Position numbers and translations under genes: made by a program
Shown: piece by piece, positions 22,619 to 30,431 of the stretch
Position numbering within the stretch: position 1 is the first letter of the stretch
How the letters are laid out: each line of letters opens with the position of its first letter
The notes under the pieces: model-generated
What the model was told of the DNA's origin: nothing
The model's input: only the letters and a program-made list of their open reading frames with translations
Database searches by the model: none
Virus record (IMG/VR): IMGVR_UViG_3300042466_000422
Coordinates: 1 to 32,299 of that record
Length of the DNA: 32,299 nt
Direction: 5' to 3' (one strand)
From: a virus

Positions 22619-25600
22619 ATGCCACAAGCCATTTTTACCTCAGCCGCAATCAAGGCAGTTGCATTTTTTGCAGGCGTGCCAACCGGCGCAGTTGCGACCT
22701 CAGGGATTTACCTCACCGCTGTCAAAGCGGTTGCGGCGGTTTTGAAATTTGCAGCCTACGCATCGGCATCAATGGCGGCGTCGAAGCTGCTTTCGCCGAA
22801 GATGCCAAGCTTTGCCGATTCTTCGCTTTCAAACCGCTCGCAGGCGGTTCGCAATCCAATCTCAGCGCGCACGATTGTTTACGGCAAATGCCGAGTCAGC
22901 GGGACCATCGTTTATCTCAGCACGACCGGCACCACAAACGAGTATTTGCATATAGTACTGGCGCTTGCCGGCCACGAGATCCAAGCAATCGACGAGGTTT
23001 ATTTCAACGACGAGCTCGTGCCGTTGACCGGCAACACGCCGACCGGATTCTACAATGGCGTGGCGCGGATTAACAAGAAGCTCGGCGTGCCGGGCGATAC
23101 CGCGGATGCGGATCTGATCGCCGATACTGTGAGCCTCACCGAAGGCAAATGGACTACGGCTCACAAGCTATCCGGCATCGCTTACCTCTACGTGCGTCTG
23201 ACCTGGGACGCGGAGAAATTTCCGTCCGGGATCCCGAACATCAGCGCCGTGATTCGAGGCAAAAAGGTGCTCGATCCTCGCACGAGCACAACCGCCTATT
23301 CGGCCAACGCTGCGCTCTGTCTGCGCGACTACCTGACCGACACGACCCTGGGCATGGGAATGACCTCGGCCGAGGTGGACGACACCGCCTTCGGTGTTGC
23401 TGCGACGATCTGCGAGGAACAAGTGCGGATCCTGCCACTTTCGCCGGTGGCCAACGAAAACCGCTACGAGGCTAACGGAGTGATCGTGACGAGCGCGAGC
23501 CCCGACGAGAACATCGGCAAGCTCTTGTCGGCAATGGGCGGCCTGATCGCCTACACGGGCGGCCGGATCGTGCCGTACGCGTCGGCCTACCGGATCCCAA
23601 CGGTGACGCTGACCGAGAAGCATTTCGTGGGACCGATTAACGTGCAGACCAAGACGAGCGCCCGAGACCGGGTCAACTCGGTCAAAGGCGTTTACGTTTC
23701 TGAGACGAACAACTGGCAGGTCACGGACTTCCCGACCATCAGCTCGACGACTTACGTCAGCCAGGACAACGGGAACGTATTTTTCCGCGACGTGGTGCTG
23801 CCGTTCACGACCTCGCCGAGCTGCGCGCAACGCCTCGCGGTGCTCGAGCTACGCCGCGCCAGGGAGGAAATCACGTTCTCCGCGCGCTTCCGGCTCGAGG
23901 CGATGCAGGTCCGCGCCGGGGACACGGTCATGATCACCAACGAAAAACTCGGCTGGTCTTCCAAGGTCTTCGAGGTGATGGAGTGGAATTTTGCTGCCGA
24001 CGGGACGCCTCCGCAGGCGAGTATCGACATGACACTCCGGGAGACGGACTCAGAGATTTACAGCTGGGACGTGAACGAGGAAATCTTCGTCGAGGACTCG
24101 CCCAACACGACGCTCCCGGATCCGTTCACCCTGGCGGCGCCGACGAACCTTTCGTTGACGGCTGACGGCACGACCCAACTCGTGCAGGCCGACGGCACGA
24201 TCTTGCCGCGGATCCGCGTGGGCTGGACGCCGCCGGCCGAGGCTTTTATTCAGTCGAACGGCGAGGTCGTCATCGAATACAAGCCGGCCGCAAGCACAAC
24301 ATACCTGACGTGGAATAGCGTCGAGGGAGCGACGACCGAGGACTACATTTCGTCAGACGTGAAGATCGGGACGAACTACAACGTGCGTCTCTACGGCAAG
24401 AGCATTTTCGGCATCACCACGACCTACCTCGCTGGATCGATCACCGTCGCGCAAGACACGACGGCGCCGGCTATTCCGACCGGGCTCAGCGCAGCCATCG
24501 GAACCGGCAAGGCGGTCTCGCTGGACTGGAACGACAACACCGAGCCTGACTTTTCGGAGTATGGCATTTATCGAAAAACGTCGGCAGTCACGCCGGCCAA
24601 CGCGAACACCGACAAGGTCGCCGAAGTGCGCGCGTCGCGATTCGTCGATACGGACGTCAACATCGGCACGACCTATTACTATTGGCTGACCGCATACGAC
24701 TCCGTCGAGAACGTCAGCGGCTTCACGAGCTACGTGCAGGCCACGCCGTCAGTCATCACGGCCGGCCCGATCGATCCAACGGCGCCAGCTACGCCGAACG
24801 CTCCGACCTTAATCAGCACCACGGTCTATCTTGCAACGGACGGGACGAGCCTGGCTCGCGTATCGCTCACGGCTCCACCGTTGCCAACTGGCGCGGTCGC
24901 TCTTGACGTGCTTTACCGGCGCAGCGGCGCGAGCGATTTCATTATCGGAAATCAAATCAACTCCTCGGTTTCCTACGCGGTCAGCATCGACGATCTATCT
25001 GTCGGCCAAGCCTACGAATTTGCAGCGCGCGGGATTTCGTTCTCGGGATCGCTCTCGGCGGTGTCGAGTCTGCTCAGCCAGACCGCACCGAGCAACACGA
25101 CGGCGCCGGCGGCTCCGATTCCGCTTTCCCCGGCGCTCTCTCCTGATGTCGAGCCGAGGAAAATTGGAGCGGTGTTCGCTTTTGGGTCGCTTGCACGTTG
25201 GCAGGAAAACACGGAGCTCGATTTCGCTTACTACGAGGTCAAGGCGACGTTCACGAACAGTGACGCCGCGGTCGATTACACTTGGGGCAACGCGGAAATC
25301 TTCGAGGCGAGTTACGTGTTTTACGATACAACTCTGCAGCCGGGCTTTGTCCGAGTGCGCTCAGTCAACCGGAGCGGAGTCGCGTCGGCCTGGACATCGT
25401 TCGGCAACGCAAACCAAATTGGGAACAATTCGCTTGGGATCAATTTTGGCACAACCGGATCCTCGGTCGCTGAGGGCAACGACACACGCATCACCGGAGC
25501 AGCGCAGAAAGCTTCGAATCTCTCGGACGTTGCCAGCCCGGCCACGGCTCGAGCGAACCTCGGCATCAACCGCTTTTCACACGTCGAGACCTTCACATCC

Positions 25601-25822
25601 GTGGGCGCAGCGAGCACAACTTTCACGTTTACGCACTCTCTCGGGACCGTGCAAAACTACGTGCTCGCTCAATGCGTTGACCCGCCGAACAACCTTTTGA
25701 TCGCGCACGATTACTCGGCCGCCGGGAATACGAGCAACGCCACGGTCTTCAAGGTGGAGACCATCGACGGATCCAACATCAGCGACGGCGGGCGACGATT
25801 CACGATCCACTTCGTGCAGTGA
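22619..25822 (+). CDS. tail tip attachment protein, J-like, with FnIII domains
   Basis: From the ATG at 22619 the protein is 1067 residues. The N-terminal ~500 residues are a J-like tail tip, with 'RNPISARTIVYGKCRVSG' and a central 'VRAGDTVMITNEKLGWSSKVF' segment as in lambda J relatives. Fibronectin-type III repeats begin at about 507, 617, 722 and 828; the second is the clearest ('FVDTDVNIGTTYYYWLTAYD'). The C-terminus has a fibre-like 'LSDVASPATARANLG' and a final beta domain. These proteins close the tail tip and contact the host receptor. The ATG lies one base after the preceding stop; an earlier in-frame start would overlap the NlpC-like gene without added motif. Confidence 0.85.
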   Translation: MPQAIFTSAAIKAVAFFAGVPTGAVATSGIYLTAVKAVAAVLKFAAYASASMAASKLLSPKMPSFADSSLSNRSQAVRNPISARTIVYGKCRVSGTIVYLSTTGTTNEYLHIVLALAGHEIQAIDEVYFNDELVPLTGNTPTGFYNGVARINKKLGVPGDTADADLIADTVSLTEGKWTTAHKLSGIAYLYVRLTWDAEKFPSGIPNISAVIRGKKVLDPRTSTTAYSANAALCLRDYLTDTTLGMGMTSAEVDDTAFGVAATICEEQVRILPLSPVANENRYEANGVIVTSASPDENIGKLLSAMGGLIAYTGGRIVPYASAYRIPTVTLTEKHFVGPINVQTKTSARDRVNSVKGVYVSETNNWQVTDFPTISSTTYVSQDNGNVFFRDVVLPFTTSPSCAQRLAVLELRRAREEITFSARFRLEAMQVRAGDTVMITNEKLGWSSKVFEVMEWNFAADGTPPQASIDMTLRETDSEIYSWDVNEEIFVEDSPNTTLPDPFTLAAPTNLSLTADGTTQLVQADGTILPRIRVGWTPPAEAFIQSNGEVVIEYKPAASTTYLTWNSVEGATTEDYISSDVKIGTNYNVRLYGKSIFGITTTYLAGSITVAQDTTAPAIPTGLSAAIGTGKAVSLDWNDNTEPDFSEYGIYRKTSAVTPANANTDKVAEVRASRFVDTDVNIGTTYYYWLTAYDSVENVSGFTSYVQATPSVITAGPIDPTAPATPNAPTLISTTVYLATDGTSLARVSLTAPPLPTGAVALDVLYRRSGASDFIIGNQINSSVSYAVSIDDLSVGQAYEFAARGISFSGSLSAVSSLLSQTAPSNTTAPAAPIPLSPALSPDVEPRKIGAVFAFGSLARWQENTELDFAYYEVKATFTNSDAAVDYTWGNAEIFEASYVFYDTTLQPGFVRVRSVNRSGVASAWTSFGNANQIGNNSLGINFGTTGSSVAEGNDTRITGAAQKASNLSDVASPATARANLGINRFSHVETFTSVGAASTTFTFTHSLGTVQNYVLAQCVDPPNNLLIAHDYSAAGNTSNATVFKVETIDGSNISDGGRRFTIHFVQ

Positions 25823-25981
25823 TTCCGAGTTGAGTCTGTTTTTTCTTCAGACGTAAGCCGTTGACTATCAACGCGCACGGATTGCGTGCGATACTTCGCG
25901 CACATTTTTCTTCACATCGCGGGCCGGATGTGTATGGTTTGCTCATCGGAGGGAATTAACCCGACGACAAAACAAAACAAA
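25823..25981 (+). promoter_or_regulatory. intergenic control region with small inverted and direct repeats
   Basis: This 159-base gap separates the tail genes from the lysis/replication block. It holds CGTTGA-CTA-TCAACG (25859-25873), then CGCAC/GTGCG (25874-25878 with 25886-25890), and a direct repeat of CGCGCAC (25872-25878 and 25897-25903). GTCTG (25834-25838) can also pair with CAGAC (25848-25852) around a T-rich loop. A TTGACT at 25861 lacks a properly spaced -10 box. An operator or promoter region for the downstream block is plausible but unproven. Confidence 0.35.
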
Positions 25982-26122
25982 ATGATCACCTCACTGCTCC
26001 AAGTTCACGAAGTCGCCGACAAAATGTTCTCAAGCGATTCTGCAATTATTTCGGTCAACATCCAAACCTCTTGGGGATTGGTTACAGCTTTCCGCGACGG
26101 AACGGTAAGACTTGCCGCGTGA
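25982..26122 (+). CDS. small unknown protein, 46 residues
   Basis: The gene starts at an ATG preceded by an unusual A/C leader (GACGACAAAACAAAACAAAATG) and ends 20 bases before a strong terminator. The peptide begins MITSLLQVHEVADKMFSSDS and contains 'IISVNIQTSWGLVTAFRDG', with no recognised domain. Because a promoter-like region and a terminator bracket it, it might be a single-gene unit, perhaps an early host-takeover peptide; this is inference from layout only. Confidence 0.5.
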   Translation: MITSLLQVHEVADKMFSSDSAIISVNIQTSWGLVTAFRDGTVRLAA

Positions 26123-26142
26123 AATAACCCACCACCGCAAAC

Positions 26143-26175
26143 AACCCCGCTACCTCTTCGGAGGCGCGGGGTTTT
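26143..26175 (+). terminator. Rho-independent terminator
   Basis: AACCCCGC (26143-26150) pairs with GCGGGGTT (26166-26173), and inside it CCTC (26153-26156) pairs with GAGG (26161-26164) around a TTCG tetraloop. A T-run (26172-26175) follows. The GC-rich stem with an ultra-stable UUCG loop makes this a convincing terminator for the 46-residue gene, or for read-through from the tail operon. Confidence 0.85.
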
Positions 26176-26220
26176 CCGGTGCCACCCGACGCGAATTAAC
26201 GCCGAGGCGCGCAATCAAAC

Positions 26221-26385
26221 ATGACATCCCAATCCGCACTCACCCAAGCTCTAGTCCTCGCGATCACCGCGCCCGATCAACAGCGCGCCGACCGCGCAAT
26301 CGCTCTCGCCGAATCCATCGGCGCAGGCTGCACGGCTCGCCAGATCGCCAACGCCAAACGCAACGCGGCCAAACTTACGAAATGA
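26221..26385 (+). CDS. small unknown phage protein, 54 residues
   Basis: The 54-residue peptide begins MTSQSALTQALVLAITAP and contains 'RAIALAESIGAGCTARQIA'. I recognise this pattern as similar to short conserved unknown proteins of cyanophage-type genomes, but not from any named domain. Its stop overlaps the endolysin start (ATGA at 26382-26385), so the two genes are probably coupled. Confidence 0.55.
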   Translation: MTSQSALTQALVLAITAPDQQRADRAIALAESIGAGCTARQIANAKRNAAKLTK

Positions 26386-26762
26386 AATCACTCATCCTTC
26401 TCCTGGCGCTCTGCGCTACCTGCCACGCGGCTCCTGCTCCTGGCTTCTGGCGCGCGTTGCACATCGTCGAGACCTCCGGGCGCACCGGGCCAATCGTAGG
26501 CGATCAAGGCCGGGCCCTGGGACCGCTCCAGATCCATCGCGGCTACCACCAGGACAGTCGAGTGGCCGGCGACTACTCGCGCCTGGCGGATCTCGAATAC
26601 AGCAAGCGGGTCGCCACCGCCTACCTTAAACGCTACGCGCCAGAAGCCTGGGCGGCTGGCGATATCGAGACCCTGGCGCGCGTGCATAATGGCGGGCCCA
26701 GGGGTCATCTTAAGGGCGCTACAAAATCCTACGGCGCCCGCGTTAAAGCTTTTACCAAATGA
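26382..26762 (+). CDS. secreted endolysin, lysozyme-like
   Basis: From the ATG at 26382 the product is 126 residues with a Sec signal peptide (about 1-16, 'MKSLILLLALCATCHA'). The mature part has 'RALHIVETSGRTG' with candidate catalytic Glu E30, 'GRALGPLQIHRGYHQD' and 'LARVHNGGPRGH', a lysozyme/transglycosylase-like pattern seen in phage and bacterial wall-degrading enzymes. A signal peptide means it can reach the cell wall without a holin hole; the holins would then only trigger or time lysis. The start overlaps the previous gene and its stop overlaps the next (ATGA). It is far from the holin genes at 11377-12098. Confidence 0.75.
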   Translation: MKSLILLLALCATCHAAPAPGFWRALHIVETSGRTGPIVGDQGRALGPLQIHRGYHQDSRVAGDYSRLADLEYSKRVATAYLKRYAPEAWAAGDIETLARVHNGGPRGHLKGATKSYGARVKAFTK

Positions 26763-27163
26763 CAACCGAACAACATCACGAGATCCTCACTGAGCTCCGC
26801 GCCATCCGCGCAGCTCTTGAATTTAAGCCAGCCGCGGCGCCTCAACCCGCGGCCACCATCAAGATCGCCACACCAGGAGATCTGCCGCCCCCGGCCATCG
26901 AGATCGCGGACGCCGGCAGCGTGCAGATCCACTTCGGCAAAAACGCGGGCACGCCGATTTCCTCTCTCAGCGACAAGCAGTTGCTCTGGTACGGCGCCGA
27001 CCGGCCGGCTCAGCTCAAAAAAGACGGGACGCCATTCGCGCCACGCGAGGCCGACGTGCAACTCCTCAACGCGTGCCGGACGCTCTGGCAGCAGCGTAAG
27101 AGCGGCGCGCCGATCGTCCTGGCGTCGCAGCCGGCCGACGACGGCGAGAACGTGCCGTTCTAA
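26759..27163 (+). CDS. ExoX C-terminal-like protein with SSB-type acidic tip
   Basis: The 134-residue product starts with a short helix ('HHEILTELRAIRAALEF'), then a Pro/Ala-rich linker. A segment 'QIHFGKNAGTPISSLSDKQL' follows, resembling the small exonuclease X C-terminal motif (FGKxxGxPlsxl) found in several phage proteins. It ends ADDGENVPF, like the acidic tip of bacterial SSB (DDDIPF) that recruits recombination and repair enzymes. Position two genes before RecE and beside RecT makes a role in binding or presenting single-stranded DNA plausible. No nuclease active site is seen. Confidence 0.6.
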   Translation: MTTEQHHEILTELRAIRAALEFKPAAAPQPAATIKIATPGDLPPPAIEIADAGSVQIHFGKNAGTPISSLSDKQLLWYGADRPAQLKKDGTPFAPREADVQLLNACRTLWQQRKSGAPIVLASQPADDGENVPF

Positions 27164-27252
27164 TTTCTCGGCGGTCCCGAGCATAAACCTAACCCTCCGA
27201 CGGCGCTCGTGCCGGTGCGAAAATACGCGAGCAACACTTTCCCAAAAGGAAA

Positions 27253-27278
27253 CCCGCCGGCCAACGACGACCGGCGGG
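27253..27278 (+). promoter_or_regulatory. perfect hairpin upstream of recT
   Basis: CCCGCCGG (27253-27260) and CCGGCGGG (27271-27278) form an 8-base perfect inverted repeat with a 10-base loop. It lies about 25 bases before the recT start in a 139-base gap. There is no T-run, so it is unlikely to terminate transcription. It could be a binding site for a dimeric regulator or an RNA element that controls translation. Confidence 0.4.
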
Positions 27279-27302
27279 AACACGAAACACACACGATACA
27301 AC

Positions 27303-27953
27303 ATGGACACAAACGTAAAATCAGACAACACAATCGCGGTCGCTGAGACCGCTCCGAAATCGCCGATCCAGTTCGGCTCAAACGGCGTGCAACTTCAATC
27401 AATCGACGAAGCTTTCCGGTTCGCCCGGGCGGTCGTCGCCAGCGGCTGGGCGCCGAAGGGAATGGAAAAGCCCGAATCGGTCATGATCGCGATTCAGTTC
27501 GGCATGGAGATCGGACTCACGCCGATGGCGGCGCTCCAAAACATGGCCGTGATTAACGGTCGGCCGGCGATCTACGGCGACGCGGCGCTTGCCCTGGTGC
27601 GATCCAGCGGTCAGCTCGTCTCATACAAGGAGACCGAGGTCGGTGAGCCTGGCAAAGACTCGCACGGATTCACCGTCACGGTGCAGCGCAAGGGCTTCGA
27701 CCCGGCCAGCGAGACGTTTACGATGGGCGACGCCAAGGCGGCGAAGCTCGCGGGCAAAGCCGGACCCTGGACGGACTATCCGAAACGCATGTGCAAATTC
27801 CGAGCCCGCGGATTCCTGCTCCGTGACCAGTTCGGCGATATCTTGAAAGGCCTTCGAACCGCCGAAGAAGCCCGGGACATGCCAAGCGAGATCAACGTCA
27901 CGCCGCTGGCTGAAAAGCTTGCCGGCGGACTGAGCGAGGCCATCAACGGATAA
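27303..27953 (+). CDS. recT: RecT-family single-strand annealing protein
   Basis: From the ATG at 27303 the protein is 216 residues. It contains 'MIAIQFGMEIGLTPMAALQN' (61-80), 'INGRPAIYGDAALALVR' and 'GPWTDYPKRMCKFRARG' (154-170), conserved elements of phage RecT-like annealing proteins. It would coat and pair single-stranded DNA made by the RecE-type exonuclease three genes later. Family length is usually 200-300 residues, so this is complete. The leader 'CACGAAACACACACGATACAAC' is AC-rich without Shine-Dalgarno. The name is given by family, not by close identity. Confidence 0.85.
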   Translation: MDTNVKSDNTIAVAETAPKSPIQFGSNGVQLQSIDEAFRFARAVVASGWAPKGMEKPESVMIAIQFGMEIGLTPMAALQNMAVINGRPAIYGDAALALVRSSGQLVSYKETEVGEPGKDSHGFTVTVQRKGFDPASETFTMGDAKAAKLAGKAGPWTDYPKRMCKFRARGFLLRDQFGDILKGLRTAEEARDMPSEINVTPLAEKLAGGLSEAING

Positions 27954-28169
27954 ATGACCAAACCACGCGAGAGAATTACCGGAGTGCCGACCCGTCGCAA
28001 AGACGTACACAAAGAAATCGCGAAACCAAAGCGCGTGCCGGCCTTTGATCCAACTACTACTAGGCGAAACAAAATCGGCGAGGCAGTAGATGACCGAGGG
28101 CGCTTTATCGGCAGCCACGACGTACAAAAAGGCGCCGCATTTTTCTGGAACTCACGCAGAAAGGAATAA
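27954..28169 (+). CDS. small basic unknown protein, 71 residues
   Basis: This gene starts on the base after the recT stop. It encodes a basic peptide ('ERITGVPTRRKDVHKEIAKP', then 'RRNKIGEAVDDRGRFIGSHD') with no recognised domain. The strong positive charge suggests nucleic-acid contact. Its placement between the recombination genes suggests a helper role. The ATG at 27954 is unambiguous; the frame is not open upstream. Confidence 0.5.
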   Translation: MTKPRERITGVPTRRKDVHKEIAKPKRVPAFDPTTTRRNKIGEAVDDRGRFIGSHDVQKGAAFFWNSRRKE

Positions 28170-28173
28170 AAAC

Positions 28174-28467
28174 ATGAACGACAACGAAACAAAACAGACA
28201 GCCATCATCAACGCAGCGACAGAGCAATTCCGCTCGCTGCTCGAAACAAACTTTGCCTCGATCGCCAAGGCCGCCCAAGACGGATTTATCGAGGACGAGA
28301 ATCAGACTGAGCCCAAGGCCAAGGTCGCCTTCTCCGTCGAGTGGGACTCGCTCGCCGCGGCGCCGAAGGTCGGCGTCAAGATCTCCTGGTCGGTGCGATA
28401 CAAAGACGAGTCAGAGACCGAGATCGATCCGCTGCAAAGCAAGCTCGGGCTGGAGGCACAGCCATGA
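28174..28467 (+). CDS. unknown protein between RecT and RecE-type genes
   Basis: From the ATG at 28174 the 97-residue protein has a helical first half ('ETKQTAIINAATEQFRSLL') and a beta-rich second half ('KAKVAFSVEWDSLAAAPKV', 'VKISWSVRYKDESETEIDP'). An AAGGA precedes the ATG by six bases, one of the few recognisable Shine-Dalgarno sites here. I recall similar unknown proteins beside recombination genes in other phages, but no family name is certain. Its stop overlaps the exonuclease start. Confidence 0.55.
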   Translation: MNDNETKQTAIINAATEQFRSLLETNFASIAKAAQDGFIEDENQTEPKAKVAFSVEWDSLAAAPKVGVKISWSVRYKDESETEIDPLQSKLGLEAQP

Positions 28468-29291
28468 TCGAGTCCATCGAACAGTACCACGCCAACCCGG
28501 CAATCAGTCACTCGAAGCTCGAGTGCTACCGGCGCCGGCCGGCGCTGTATTACAAAAAGTATGTCGCCAAGACTCTGCCACCACCAGAGGACACCAGCGC
28601 CTTCCGCCTGGGATCCGCGGTCCACTGCGCCGTGCTCGAAGAAAAGCAATTCTCAGCGCGCTACATTCAGAAGCCGGACTGCGACCGACGCACGAAAGAA
28701 GGCAAGATTCAGTTCGCCGAGTTCAGCGCTCAGCACGCGGACAAAACCTTGCTGGACGCCGGCGAGATGGCGCAGGTCGTGGCGATGCGCGAGGCGGTGG
28801 CGGCGCATCCAATCGCGTCACGGCTACTCGCGGAAGGTATGCCGGAGATGACTTGGCGCAAGCTGCAGCCGAACGCACTCGGCGCTCTGCAATGTCGGAC
28901 CGACTGGTTCGCTCCGTGCGGATGCGACATCAGTGACTTTCACCCTTACGCGCTGGACGTGAAGACGGTCGAGAGCCTCGACTCCGACGCGTTCCGCAAC
29001 TTCGAGAGGGCTGCGTTCTCCTACGGTTACCACCGGCAAGCGGGATTCTATCTGCCGTTGATCAACGAGATTCTGGAGTATCCGATCTCGCGCATGTATT
29101 ACGTGGCCGTCGAAAAGGCAGAACCGTACGGGTGCGCGGTTTACACGATGAGCGACGACGCAATCGCACGCGGGCAAGATGAAAATATCGCGGACCTGGT
29201 GCGGCTCAAGCGCAGCCTGGAGACGAACGAATGGCCGAACATCGATCCGACACTGCACGAGTTGAAACTGCCGGCCTGGTATTCGAAATGA
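28464..29291 (+). CDS. RecE/YqaJ-type PD-(D/E)XK exonuclease
   Basis: From the ATG at 28464 the protein is 275 residues. Expected nuclease elements are in order: 'RLGSAVHCAVLEE' with H54, E128 in 'EGMPEMTW', 'LQCRTDW' with D147, 'ALDVKTV' giving D165-x-K167, and Q192 in 'GYHRQAGFY'. Together these are the PD-(D/E)XK signature of RecE C-terminal, YqaJ and DUF3799-like exonucleases, which resect double-stranded DNA ends 5'-to-3'. It pairs with the RecT-type annealing protein at 27303. It overlaps its upstream and downstream neighbours by ATGA. Confidence 0.88.
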   Translation: MIESIEQYHANPAISHSKLECYRRRPALYYKKYVAKTLPPPEDTSAFRLGSAVHCAVLEEKQFSARYIQKPDCDRRTKEGKIQFAEFSAQHADKTLLDAGEMAQVVAMREAVAAHPIASRLLAEGMPEMTWRKLQPNALGALQCRTDWFAPCGCDISDFHPYALDVKTVESLDSDAFRNFERAAFSYGYHRQAGFYLPLINEILEYPISRMYYVAVEKAEPYGCAVYTMSDDAIARGQDENIADLVRLKRSLETNEWPNIDPTLHELKLPAWYSK

Positions 29292-29455
29292 AGACCAACC
29301 TCAAATACAACTGGCGCATCACACTATCTGCTCCAGGTCACTCGCTCAGCATAGTCAAGCGACTCACCATCGAGGAAGCGATCCAAGCGGCCGACGAACT
29401 CGAGACGATGGTCGAGTGGGTCGTCACCTCGATTGTAATTCACCAAGAATCATGA
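29288..29455 (+). CDS. small unknown protein, 55 residues
   Basis: This 55-residue protein is linked to both neighbours by ATGA overlaps (29288-29291 and 29452-29455). It contains 'YNWRITLSAPGHSLSIVKR' and a short acidic helix 'TIEEAIQAADELETMVEWV'. No domain is recognised. The double overlaps support it as a real part of the recombination operon; function unknown. Confidence 0.55.
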   Translation: MKTNLKYNWRITLSAPGHSLSIVKRLTIEEAIQAADELETMVEWVVTSIVIHQES

Positions 29456-29676
29456 ACGACATCTTGATCATCCTTACGGTCGCGCTCTGCACCGCCATCG
29501 GCTTTTATGTCGGGCGCGAGCTCGGCAAGAAGTACGGCCGGGACGAGCAATGGGTCGCAGACTACCTGGCGTATGAACGCAAAACACAAGCCGGCCGGGA
29601 CAACCTCGGACGGTTCAAAAAACGAAAGGCACAATATGGTAAGGTCAAAATCACAGCACAACAAAACCAATTCTGA
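29452..29676 (+). CDS. small single-TM protein, 74 residues
   Basis: From the ATG at 29452 the protein has an N-terminal membrane segment (about 4-22, 'ILIILTVALCTAIGFYVGR') and a basic cytoplasmic tail containing 'DNLGRFKKRKAQYG'. It would sit in the inner membrane with its tail inside. The role is unknown; membrane anchoring of replication or superinfection exclusion are guesses. It overlaps the following gene by 41 bases. Confidence 0.5.
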   Translation: MNDILIILTVALCTAIGFYVGRELGKKYGRDEQWVADYLAYERKTQAGRDNLGRFKKRKAQYGKVKITAQQNQF

Positions 29677-29851
29677 TATCGATCGGCGTCTGCTGGAAAT
29701 GCACACGCCGGTCGAGATCGTGAAGCTGGTCCGCACGGCGACCCTGAGTAACGTGCACGCACGGGCTCGAAGGCTCGGGCTGAACCTGCATCGCATCACG
29801 CCGGACGAGCGGGATCACCTGCTCGTCAGGCGCAAGGAGGCCAGCAAATGA
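29636..29851 (+). CDS. small HTH-like protein, 71 residues
   Basis: From the ATG at 29636, preceded by a weak AAAGG, the product is 71 residues. The central helices 'DIDRRLLEMHTPVEIVKLVR' and 'LSNVHARARRLGLNLHRI' resemble a short helix-turn-helix. An open frame continues upstream but inside the membrane gene, and 29636 has the best start context. It could be a small regulator; no family is recognised. Confidence 0.4.
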   Translation: MVRSKSQHNKTNSDIDRRLLEMHTPVEIVKLVRTATLSNVHARARRLGLNLHRITPDERDHLLVRRKEASK

Positions 29852-30132
29852 GCACACAATTCACCCACGGAGCAAACTCATCAATTCCGTTTGGCCAGCC
29901 CGACATTATCGTGTCCGTCACGGTTACGGAAAGCCGAATCGAAATTGTAAAACGAGTGCCCAGCAATATGACTTATGCGTGCAACCCGCCACGACCAGCA
30001 CCCGATAAAGTTTGGAAAGAAATTTACGAAGTCGTTAATGGCCGATTGGAGCGGCGGCGAGCTTTTGAGATCGGTACACATGTGCCCGCGCACTTCGTGC
30101 CAGAAACTATTATTTGGGAGGCCACCCAATGA
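29848..30132 (+). CDS. unknown protein, 94 residues
   Basis: The 94-residue product has a beta-rich first half ('DIIVSVTVTESRIEIVKR') and a proline-containing middle ('NPPRPAPDKVWKEIYEVV'). No domain is recognised. It overlaps both neighbours by four bases, fitting the operon. Base composition is lower in GC than the tail module, as in the gene that follows. Confidence 0.5.
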   Translation: MSTQFTHGANSSIPFGQPDIIVSVTVTESRIEIVKRVPSNMTYACNPPRPAPDKVWKEIYEVVNGRLERRRAFEIGTHVPAHFVPETIIWEATQ

Positions 30133-30431
30133 CCCCCGACGCACAACGTATAGCCATCGCGGAAGCGTGTGGATGGAAGCATATTCTAAAAGACCCTGTT
30201 TTTTTTCGCGGAACTCCACCTTGGCTTTCGATTGGTCTGCACGAAATCTCCGACTACCTCAACGACCTCAACGCCATGCACGAGGCCGAAAAGGTGCTTA
30301 ATCCTGAGCAGTTGAGCGAGTATTATATTCAGCTAGCTTCGGCCATGTTTCGTCCGTTTCGCGCCAGCGCCGCCCAACGCGCCGAGGCTTTGCTTCGCAC
30401 GCTTGGTAAATGGAAGGAGACCAGCAAATGA
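30129..30431 (+). CDS. ABA-sandwich-like phage protein, 100 residues
   Basis: From the ATG at 30129 the protein is 100 residues. 'RIAIAEACGWKHI', 'YLNDLNAMHEAEKVL' and 'AAQRAEALLRTLGKWKE' match the pattern of small phage 'ABA sandwich' proteins often present in replication modules. Their biochemical function is unknown. It overlaps the previous gene and RusA by ATGA. Confidence 0.6.
   Translation: MTPDAQRIAIAEACGWKHILKDPVFFRGTPPWLSIGLHEISDYLNDLNAMHEAEKVLNPEQLSEYYIQLASAMFRPFRASAAQRAEALLRTLGKWKETSK

Noticed and set aside
25861-25895. TTGACT with GATACT as a sigma-70-type promoter
   Set aside because: Spacing of about 23 bases is too long and no extended -10 is present; the region is only listed as possible regulatory sequence.
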